Shown here: positions 28,901-40,900 of the stretch, piece by piece
Layout of the letters: every line of letters begins with the position of its first letter
Position numbering within the stretch: the first letter of the stretch is position 1
Assembly: GCA_944739405.2 (NCBI GenBank)
Contig: OX123183.2
Span: 124,628,331 to 124,692,330 of the forward strand
Source of the DNA: Euclidia mi
Taxonomy: Eukaryota > Arthropoda > Insecta > Lepidoptera > Erebidae
Reading direction: 5' to 3'
DNA: 64,000 bases
Notes under the pieces: generated by a model
The model's database searches: none
Seen by the model: only the letters and a program-made list of their open reading frames with translations
What the model was told of the DNA's origin: nothing
Program-made: the position numbers and the translations under genes

Positions 28901-31900
28901 CCGTCACCGCCGCCTCCGATCGGCTGCGGCAGCTTGACGCCAGCCCCAGCACCAGGCGACGAGCCCTCGACACCAGGCATGCTCTGCAGGTCAGTAAACG
29001 TCGTGCTACCAATGCGAGAATTGTGGACCAAATCCAAAATCAAGCATCTGTTTTCGAGTCTTATATTCCATCTCAGCCTGGAGACGGTCTTAGGCCGATC
29101 TTGAGACGCCCGTAGAAGAGGCAATGGGGAGGGCACATAGTCTTATATGTACCAGAATAATATTGGCTGTAGGGTACATAGGGTTCCCACCAAGAACTTA
29201 GGGTCCCAAGCCAACCTCACCTGCAAGTGGTGCACCTGCCGATCAACGGACGAGGCTCTGGCAAACAAAATATCCCGATTAGTGGCAATAGGCTCGCCAC
29301 CTATTACGTAGCATCAAAACACTGGCGAAAAGTGGGCGTTTAATATGCCTCTGCCTACCCCTACGGAGAAACAGGCGTGAGTCTATGTATGTATGTCTGA
29401 TGCAGGTGGCTCTAGATCGGTCTATGTAGAGATCTTTGGGGCTGGCCAATGTCCAGCAGCACTTGTCTTTAGATTGACACGATGATAATGATTGTACAAA
29501 TTTCTCCAAGCAATGACTGAGGTATGTTTAACCGAAGCATGTGGCGTTCCACGGTCTCTGCCTACCCCAATGGGCGACAGGCATGACGATATAGATAGAT
29601 GACTGTCTTCTGATCACCACAACCCATAGGAAGACCGATATTCTGTGATAATGTAGACATTATCTTTTATCAGTATCTGTGACCTTTCGAATCCATTTTT
29701 GCCTAAGCCGTTACGGAAATATTCGCAAAATTATACACTATACTAGCATATATTATGCTTTGACACGGCCGTCAGACTAATAAATCTTGTCATAGTTGTT
29801 TAAAAGGTCGGCCATGTTTTGAAGGTTAATTGGCAGAAATTATATACCAGACTGTATCTGATGATGAGTCAGTGAAGGAAGGTCTAGTGAAGTTCGATGT
29901 AAACTTTCAATAAGTCAATTGAGCTGCAATTGGAATCATAATTTTTGATCAGAGTTGCCTCAGACTTTTGTACTTTCACACGGCACGCCTCCGTTAATAA
30001 GTTCTGGCAGAAAATGTGTATGTAAAAATAATAAATAAATAAATATAATAATCTTTCATGAATTGTAGCCTCTTACCGCCGGATACAATATCCACTCTAT
30101 CTATGGAGATTAGAGATGCATATTGGAAAAAAATTCAAACATATATCTCAACTCACCTATTCCATGGCTAGATTAATAATAATCATATTTTGTTGGGACG
30201 GGCCGTTCGTCATTGCAATTTAGGATTATGGATCAGAAAAGAAACCCCATGTTAAGGCTTAAGTATCTACGTGTATAGATTGACTAAGCTTAAGTGGCGC
30301 CTAGTCGTTACCCCCTGCGACTATTACAATAGCACACGTCTATAACGATGCTCATAAAAGCAATATGGCGCCAATTTTCTTGTATTCAGATGTAGACGCA
30401 TAGTTTCTTTCATATTTTTAAGCTAGATATGTGTATTTATCATCATCATCAGCCTTAAAAAGTCCACTGCTGGACTAGGCCTCTCCTTTGAAAGCAGGAA
30501 TTGGCCTACTATACCACGCTGGCCAAACGGGTTGGTATAAGGTTTGTATCAAGTTTTCCCTCTCTTACAGTGATGTTCTCTGCGTAATATGCTCCCTCTG
30601 TCGGCTCTTACGACACCCATGGGATGATATGGGGTGGTGACATTCCGTATTCTTAATCCGTCACCACACGGAAATTTGTGTATTTATATTTGAAGTTGAT
30701 CATGTCTTGATGCAGGAGCTACAAAGTGAAGTATCAAGCCTTGAAGACAGCAGGGACGAACTCCTAGAGCACGCAGACTTCGTGGTCAACCTCCTGAAAC
30801 CTAACTCTAAGGACGCTGCCAAGGACACTGAGAAGAATGTCAAGGAAATCGTGGAAGCATACGAGAAGTAAGTGTTTGGTTTTTTGAGAGTTGTGTTGTG
30901 ATTTCTAGGAGGACATGCGTGATGGAAAGGATCGGATGGAAAAGGTAAGGTTGCGAATTTAGGGATTATTTGCCAGTGTTCGGGTTATACACAGCGTGTT
31001 ATGATTTGTGGTCAAACTTTAGGGTCGAAATTAAAACATGCTTTGGTATAATTATTATCTTTGCTTTATGATTTTTGAGGAACAGATACAATTTGGTACG
31101 TTCTCACATGTTATGGTTTTCACTCAAGGTTTATTATGTCTGATTACTTAATGTACATATCCGGTGTTGATCTGCAGAGATATTAGGGAAGTTTCCTGCA
31201 AGTGAAATAAATTATACAAGTATTTTTATCTAGTGAAACATGTCAAAATATATTTAGTTTCATATATCAATTAATGTTAAAACTTTATTTAACATTTTTT
31301 ATTGTCAATTTATTGATAATAAGTATTCTACTTGCTATGACGTCACTGCGTCTTATTTCATACAAAACCCTTGGCAAAGGTCGATTTTGACATTTCATTA
31401 AAAGTGCTTGATTTGACTAGTTGCAAACAACCCTTTTGTAATAACAACACACTGAACATGTCAATTATTTAATATTTTTCGATATTACACTTTGGACCCT
31501 TGAATTATCGCCACACGTCGTCACACGTTGTGGATTACACCTCAAATATGATAATTTGCAAAACATCTTACGGCGTTTTTGTCATTTTATGACAATATGA
31601 TAAATATTTGCTCAAATTCAATGGCACAATAAGAAAACTATGTGCTGTGCAAACATTAAAACCTGGTAAATAATCTCTAAACGAATAGGATGTTTGCTGT
31701 GTACCCGTCTAGTGTTACAGCGTGAAGGTAAGCGATTTTTTTATCTAATTAATTCGATATGTCCACTTGTGGTGCCAAAAACAACACTCGTTGCAATGGT
31801 CGGTACACTTACGTGCAAAAATAATCGACAAGCTGTGAATTCTTGGAAGATTCGCTGGACTCTATGACAACAAACCTTCAGTTCTCTTTTAAAACATTCG

Positions 31901-34900
31901 TTATCGTAGCGATCTCGTATTTTGTCGGTTCTGTACCATAAACTTTAATATTATTAAAAGTGTAGTTGCCATACATTTTCACTTTCTTTTTATATCATAA
32001 ACTTTCACCGCAGTTAATGCATTATGAACTTATATTTGCGTTTTGTCTGTCCCATGGCAAATTACTGACTCATGATCGGTGATCGTCGAAAGTGATTAAG
32101 TAATTCAGTTTTAAGATTTAGCTTTGCCGAAACTACTTATGGAATAAGTAGGGATATTTTGTTATTTAATAGAAAGCTTAAATATATATCGAACAGTTGA
32201 AAAATTTACGTAAATTATAATTAAAAAAAGAATAAAGAGTATCAAAATGACTTAATTAATTTAATTTTTCAATAAAGTAATGAACGCAATGGTTGATTAC
32301 ATCTGAAGGTCTGGACGTAATTGTCGCCGCGCTCGATGCATATTAAGTGCGTTATGACATCGCCATTGTACTTGCATGCAGACGAAACGCATTAATGGAC
32401 ACTGGCTGACAAATTAATTGAATAAATAAGCAATTTATTAATTAACTTCTTGGTAAAGATAATATTTAGGAACTTGATTATGTGATTTGATTTTAGTAGG
32501 TACAGCCATTATATAATTAATACAATCTTTATGTAGAGTCCATTATTTGTATAATATTTACAAAGATTATTGACAATTTAATCAGTACTAAGACAGCCTT
32601 AACTTTCGCTGTTTCAATGTTAATAAAACGTTCATAAACTGCAAAAATATTACCTACACATAACTCATTTAAAAAGCTGTAATAGTGAATATTCTATGTC
32701 GCATTTGTAATGTAAGGGCTTTTGCCATAATACATAAAATAGGTAATAGAATTCACTGTTACTATAGCCTTGGTTACTCTGCTTGAGGACACTTCCCCAA
32801 CCTTGAAATGCAAATGTGTAGTTAATCATTTTAATATTATTAGTACTAAGGAGGTCAAAGAACTATCGTGCGCCTCGCTCGATCGCGCAGAGGGCGCCAC
32901 TTGATCTTGAGACGTGACGGTAACACTAAATGACAACTTATGTTATAGATAGTTTTTCATAAAATTCGTTTTGTCTATGCAAAATATGTTTCCTCACCAA
33001 ACATGGTGTTGACAACATACGTGTTGAGAATCGTTTGATTTGCTATTTAAATGAGGATGATGTGTGTATTTAAGTATTATTATTGTAAGTGTAACAATAA
33101 GGATTTGTGATATTTGAAAATGTTCTTCTTTTTTGTAGCTAGATGAAATTGATTAAAGATTTAAAAACATATAAAAGTAAAAAAGATACTATTCTGCTGA
33201 TATGAGGACACTGTGATTAAATGTGCAACATCAAGAAAGATGCGATCGTTCGATATTAGACGACCGGTTGGCGCAGCGGGAGTGTAAGCGACTGCTACAC
33301 CGAAGGTCGGGGGTTCGATTCCCGCTCAAGTCAAACATTTGTGTGCGTGAACATGGATGTTTGTCTTGGTCTGGATGTTTCTATGTATGATATGTAAGTA
33401 TTTACAAAGTATATATGTACCTATGTTTATCCATTATCTAGTACCCATAACACAAGCTCTGCTTAGCTTGGGACTAGATGGTGATGTGTGTATGTGGTAG
33501 AATATTATTATTATATTATTTATAATATCAAATTTTACTTAAATGGCTTTTTGGGCACGCTTTGAGACCGACATTATTATTTCCTCACATCTGCGATGCC
33601 TTTTATTTCGTTATAAAAAAGTGAAATTGGGTCAAAAGTGCATGTGCAGTAACAAACTTTCACTTTGCAATATACTCTGCTTTCTTCACATTTAATCTCT
33701 CTTACAAAGTTTTGGTTCTTACGTAAAGAGTTTTAAAAAAAGTTGGTGTAATTAGCCTCATTACGTGCAGTCAATTCCGAAGTTCCAGTTTTCTACTATT
33801 TGTGTCGAACTGTAAAAACGTTGAAACGTAAAAGTTTTGCAAATTAATTGGATTTGTGTTTGAAAAGATCAATCCCGCTGTGAGAAATAATAAAATTAAA
33901 GTACTGAAAATCGTAAACAGTTAAATGATTTTTATAGAGATTCGAAAGTAGATACGAATTACAGATGGACATTGGGTTTGATGAGATATAAACGTATAAA
34001 AATGAAATCCGGATCAACTTACAAACAAAATTACCTACCTACTAAAAATACAAGAGACGCCAGATCAGTAATCCAATAGATTCTTTGACCATAATAAAGA
34101 GCAACTGCATCAAACAAAGGATTTATTGACTCCAAGCGTTTTGGTCCCAGCTCCATAACAGTTAGTCGGAGTGCAGTGCTCGTAAGCCCTGCTTGTTGGT
34201 CCAGTAATTGGGCACAACAGGCCTGTGACGAGCTCCAGTACTTCTTAAGTAAAGTACCGCTACGAAACCGTAAAACATCCAGTTTTGCTTCGACGATTTA
34301 ATGTTGCCTTTTTGCGGCGATCCGCTTTTGACTTTTGGAAGCGGTAGAAATTCTTTTCGTGAATTGAAAACTGTATGGTTCTTATTACAAGGAATCATGA
34401 TTGTATAAAATAATAGTTGATATAGGTACTTAGTGTTGAAGAAGTGATGATTGCTAATAGTAATTTCAGAGGGAAAGTATTTGAACAAAGAGGTTTGCTA
34501 CTACCATTTTCTTGGCTCGTGAATGTATTTATCTGATCTATATAAATAACACAATCAGACAAATGTTAATACTAAATTGACTTGATATAATTTTGGCATT
34601 GTCTACCGCTGTGTGTGTCCCTTTGTAATATTACATAAAAAGTCGGTATATCGGTAAGTAGGGCATTTTTCTGTTCAACTTTGCCAATGAATGCCGGAAG
34701 AAAATCTCCTGGCATATCATCAAGTGGCTGACAACGGCGCTCGCGGCTTAAAACAACAAAAATATTTGTTATTTTCACCGAAAACACCATCAATTATATA
34801 CCCTATTACTTCAGCTCAAGGTTCCGTTTCGTGGTTACGAGTGTCGTCATCAACACAATTAGCTTTGGCGTCTAACATTCTCGTCGTTCATTTGAAATTG

Positions 34901-37900
34901 GCAGTTTTCTGGATTTTGCATTTTCTGTTGAAGTTTTGATGGATCGCTTTTAAACGTTAGAGTAATTATTTTAGTTATTCTGAACGATGAATCTGTATCG
35001 TTTTCTTTTAGATTTCTGGTATTTTAAGCGATGTAACGGAACGTATCCCAAGTACAAACAAATTACTTGATGTTTAATATAAAATTAATTTGGTCAGTGT
35101 GATTATGGCGGCGAATTTAAATTACTTATCTTGATATTGTGACCGCTTAATTACTTTTGCTCAAAACATCTTACACGAAGACTTACTAGCAGCTTATACC
35201 GAATATCATTCGTAGCACTATCGTAGCGCTGGATTAAGTTGACGACACTTAGAGTACATTGTCTGGATGCAATTGATGTTATAAAACTCGCTATATTAAT
35301 ATCTCACTTGCCTGTTCATTTTCTTTTACGTAATTTTGTAGAGACCAACTTAAGAACTTACCAACGTACCGCAAGCTTGCCTAATTAATCTCTATATTTA
35401 GTAAAAATAAGAATAATACTTTAAAAAAATCCTTTTAAAAACATAAGCATATTCGCAATCCCTGATTTTAACCGACCGGCAATTTTGTTTTCCCAACATT
35501 AAAATTCTTTACCAAACACCGGCGAGCGTGTGACCGCCAGTCAGAACGAACAACCAACATAAAAGTACAACATGTGCGCCAAAATAAACCCTAAACATAT
35601 AGTATTAACTGCTACTGTAACGGCTCATGAAACATTGTTTTAAAATCGTCGAGCCGCTATTGCCAAAATGTTTTAGCTGATGAAAAATTTTCTTCATGGC
35701 AAATTAAACTTTATACCACAGGAATAAAGAATATGTTGATATAAATTTTAGGTATTATGTTATTGGTGTTACTATGTAAGACGTGATGTCAGTATATGGG
35801 ACATCCAAGGGCAGGTGGTATGTCGCCGCACCTTTAGTTGGCAATACGAGAGCCGGTGCATTTGCAACGGAATAAGGGAACGTGAGAAAAACCAGTGCTC
35901 ATTACCAGATTGGCTACAATGTGGCTTTTCTTTGTTCATTGTAGCGCCAATTATCTAGGACTTGAAGCAAAGAAAATCGATAGAAATAAGTTTAAACAAA
36001 AACTAACGCAACGTAATTGTATGTATGTGGCAAAAACAGTAATCAACCGCCAACACATTTCACAACATCTTAATATATAAAATCCTTGCGTTACTGACTG
36101 ACTGACAGACACGCTACAGCCAAAACTACGCGGCGCAAAAAGCTGAAATTTAGCATGTATGTTCCATGGGGACCGTAGGGGTGCACTAAGACGGGATTTC
36201 CCGAAATTCCCACGGGATCGATCAAAACGGGAAATTCGAAAATATGTGCGTGCGAAGCCGCTGGCGTCGACTAGTTTCTGTATATTTTAGGTATTAAGAA
36301 TACAAAGAATTAATATAAAAGTAACAATTAGAATTCCTTAAAAGGTTTCATAATTGCTTAATCGTTTGAATTACTTATGTAAATTCCCAGCCACTCTTAA
36401 TTGGCCAAATGTTTGCTCTTTGCTCACATATTTCGGTAATTACTCGGTGCTCCTTAAAATGGTTGTAATCTAAATACGTCACAATGGAAACTAATTAGGT
36501 ATACATTATTACGTATGTGGTAGTATAATGCCAATGTTCGCTGCGCGTGTTGTACCGAAATATATTTAAAATGCTATGAGATTTACGATCACGCTACGTA
36601 CCGACATTAATTTAATACTAAAATAATTCCTAAATTAGAAGTGTTCAGTCAGTGCCTCAAAGCAAATTGTTACCAAAGGCAGCACACCAAACTTTAATAT
36701 ACCTGCAATAAAAATAAATATACTATTATTAATCATAGCATTTAATCAGATGTCGTTCCGCTTGCAACCGCCCGCCGTGACAAGGATGCGTGCATCTCGC
36801 TCAAACACACACATACTTTCGCGTATAAATAGTACATACATCAAAGTGAGTATTCGTACACCAGCAGAATGTCCGCGTATCCTAGTAATAACGTTTGGGA
36901 GCCCCGGAGCCCCAGACGACGTAAAAATAAAATGGACTCTTTATTACAGAACGAGATAGAGTCATGCGAAGGAACGCATGCTCCCGCCATGATGTGGCCA
37001 CCAATAATAGAGATACCTCGCATAGAACACAATATTAAAAAATAACATGCTTACTAAATATACTTTGTAGATGAATGCGAAGATATTCACTCTACAACTC
37101 TACTAACAATAACTGGCTGATTTATGGACAAATTAAAATTATAACCAATATGTGTATGTTTGTAGCTACTCCATAGTGAACTACAAGAATATTTTATTAC
37201 AAAATTGAAAATTACAGAATACGTAACATTAAACACATACATAGCTAAGCACTTGATCACTTGAAAGATGTAATAAGGACATATGCAATAAAAAAGTTTG
37301 TTGAAGAAGAATGTAAATATTATTGTGGTCGCGAAGAACTTACGAGTATAATTGTGTCAACTATTTTCGTCACGGCCGTAGCAACTGATTATTTACTCAA
37401 CTTTATACTATTTTGTATCAGCATGACTATGTGAGAGCAGGTGTGGACGATCTTAAGGAATTACCTTCTGCTATGCTAGTCTAATGGTTGTCCACTTCAG
37501 ATCGACAATGTTCACAAACTTTAAAAGAATGTTCACTTAAATAATCAATAATTGTATGGTATAATATGAGCCATTCATGTACTGTAATTTTCACAGAATA
37601 ATCTGCCTCATCGGTTGTGCAAATAATAGCTATTTATAAGATTTACAGCAATAAAATTAAGCTATTATGTAGTTATTATAGAAAAGACATTGAAGAGATT
37701 ACGATAAGATTAAATTCAATTAAAATTTCAATTTTGTTAAGGCCTTATCCTTATCATATTTTGTCACACTTAACTTACTAAAAATTTTCCCATCATCCTG
37801 ACACCGGTGAAGAGCTTTATTTTGCAAGTGCATCTACAGCTTTAGGTTTTCAAGATGACTTTGCAAGTTATTTTCATGTCGATTTAAAAGCGAAAATTCC

Positions 37901-40900
37901 TGGAATAAAAAGTTGGGCCTCAAATTGAAAATCATTACGTAATCAATGACACAGGATCTAAAACTAAAACTCGCGAAAGTAGTACACATCTATTAGCGTC
38001 TTTACGTTTGAAAGAATAAAGCACAATTTGCATAATCTGCTGTTTGCCTTGGATTATGTCATCACCTTGCTAAGAAATCTGCTGGCTTATTAAAATAACC
38101 CTTAGATCTAAGTGAGTGACGTCATCATCACTCTCCAAGCAGCTCATGAGGTCATCAAGTTGTTTTAGATGGCAAATCACGTGCGGCAAAAACTCGTTCC
38201 TTAGATAAATATAATTGTGATGTGATTGCTGACGAAACTGCGCTAAACAGAGATATCGTTGGCAATTAATGGATCATTTAAACTTAAATTTTCTTCAGAC
38301 ATAAAATATACATTTGAAATGAATAAAGAAACTCGGAATAAAATGTATTATTGAGTATGATTTTCATCCGTTTAGCCTACTTTCTTTTCTTTCTTTGCTA
38401 GAGCGTTCAGGGCATCAGTGTTTTTAGGCCTCTTAATGACGTCTACTGTTCGTAGGCGTTTACTCAGTGAACATGTATATTCGCGATATTATTCAGTTCC
38501 CTCATCAGAGAGTACCTATTAAGATTATAATCATAGTTTTCCTTTCGCAGATGAGATTTTGCTTGCTATACTTTCATGGTTATGATCTCAGTTTTCATTT
38601 CTCATCTTTACCTAATTTCTAAGTTTTCCTTAAGCTTTTATGTTTGATCTTGATCATCTACTATTTCATTAATCTACTTATCTAGAGTACGCTGTCCAAT
38701 CATTACAGTTCCTATAATTGCATTCAGATTACGGTGAGCATCGACCTTCAATCTTATCGTAAGAATTACACAATGCGTTAAATCATTAGATTTCATTTTC
38801 TATTCTACGTTTCATACATACACATACATACATATCGTCACGCCTTTTATCCCCGAAGGGGTAGGCAGAGGTGTATTTCTACACCCACTTTTCGCCAGAT
38901 TTACTTTAGTCCCACGTAATAAGGGGCGAGCCTATTGCCGTACCGGGCACATTTCCAGACTCCGTGCTGCTACTGTGCTACTGAGAATTTCGTGACAGAA
39001 AAACCCAATAACACTGCCCGACCCAGGAATCGAACCCGGGACCTCCCAATCCCACGCGCACATTTATGCCGCGAGACCAACGAGGCAGTCGTAAAGGGTT
39101 TGATGTCGAGTTTTCCGTCTCTACGCAAAGATGGTATTTGCATCGTGTTATCCCTTAGTCGCCTCTTACGACACCCACGGGAAGATAGGGGGTGGTGACA
39201 CTTGTATTCTATGCCGTCAACCACACGGCCATATTCTACGTTTGTACGAACGAAAAGAAATACAATTGTTGCAAAATTTAACTGATTTCTGAAACTCGCA
39301 CCATGGCCTTGAGGCACAAATAACCGAGATTCATGGAGCGTGGCACGTGCTTGATGGATGTTACCGCTCTCTGCTTCCGTACCGACAGCCTTGATCAAAC
39401 CAACATCACTCCGACAGCTATGAACTCATGGCTTACTAAGTTTTTACACAACCTTTTTTTTATTCGTTTGTCGCGTTTTTGCTGTTTATAATCATTTTAC
39501 GGATGTTAGTGAGGATAAAACGATCGACAATGTACACGATACTGGTGATTTGTATGGTCAATATAACTTATTGTTAATTTAATGTTACAATCGGTGTTCG
39601 TTATAGCTGAAACGAGAGTCTTGCCGACGTGCTTTTCCTACTGCTACTAGCAACTAGCTACTTATTTTCGTCTGTTACCGTGAAAAGTTTTATTTATTGA
39701 TCAATTGCATACAAGGAAAAAGTAACTATGTCTTAAAATACTATACAAAGAAATATATACGGAACATACAAATAAATATATATAGAACGAAAAGAAAATA
39801 ATTTAGAGGGCGTCATGAAATTATAATATTGTATTCAAGTAATTTTTTTTTTTTTTTTTTTTGGTATCGGGTTGGAAAATCCTCATGGAGTCCCTCCGCC
39901 CCGGGGGAAGGACGAAGGGGACTGTCAGACTCTTACTGACTAAAAACCAACCCGTGTTCCTCATGTACCCGTGTGTCGGAGGGTAGGGATTCGCATAAGC
40001 ATTCGTCACTACCCCCCGACGGGTATTGGCCCGCCAGATGGTCAGGCGGGCCCCGAACAAAACCCCCTTGGCGGCGGATGAAGGTGTTGGGCTCCGCCGC
40101 CAAAACACTCAGCGGCCGCAGAGGATAGGGAGGACGGCAACGCAACACCGCATCTCCTCTTCCTCTGCGGCCCCACCGCGACGCAACGATGGTGCGCCTC
40201 CATTTGGTCGCGGGAGATAGGGCGCGCGGCAACGCAACACCGACACCTCTCCTCCCGCGACCGCACCCGACTGCGAGGGACAGACAGAACTGTCCCTCGC
40301 ACCCGCCCTTTGGACGCATCCTGCGCAGGCCTCCGTCAAGCCCACGCGGAGCGTCCCCTCCTGGATCCCTCTTAGCTTCACCGCGGGTCACCAATCCACG
40401 GTTACTAAGCCCCCCCACCACGACAAGGTGGAGATCCCACGGGGGGGGTATTCAAGTAATGAGTAAATAGATTTTATCCCTTCTTTATTTTTCCTAGTAG
40501 ACTATTATAGCCAAAATATTTTTTTTTAAATCTAATGTTTTTTTTTAAATTATTTTGGCTTTTCCGTGGCAGTTATTCGAGAGATATTAAATGATGTGTA
40601 GCGTTGTTTTATATTTTCATGTAGCAGTAGAGTTAGTTACATCGGCCCACACCTTACGCGTTGTACGATTAACCTACATTCGTGAGAGTGACGCTGTTCA
40701 AACATGCTGTATAATATTATCATTAACGTAGTAATACAACTGAGCACACTGTATTGAATTAATAACTATAACATATGACAGCATACAATTTCTTGGCCAT
40801 GAACTGAAATTGTACCTATTGATACCCAGGTAAACTAAGCAATTTCTTAATACTACTAACTAAACTGTTAGTAACTTCAAACTTGAGATCACTGGGAGCT

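Larger units (their letters stand above)
28990..30715 (+). other. Msp300: Intron, 1,726 bp, with two SINE-type insertions
   Basis: Holds the elements at 29171 and 30441 and a degraded SINE 3' fragment near 29550-29590 (ctctgcctaccccaatgggc). Otherwise AT-rich with no exon seen. Confidence 0.72.

Noticed and set aside
38970..39398. 142-aa minus-strand ORF
   Set aside because: Mostly lies within the composite SINE and runs out into unrelated sequence.
39933..40421. 162-aa minus-strand ORF across the hairpin element
   Set aside because: Gly/Arg-rich translation of inverted repeats in GC-rich DNA. Overlapping frames are equally open, so it is not evidence for a protein.
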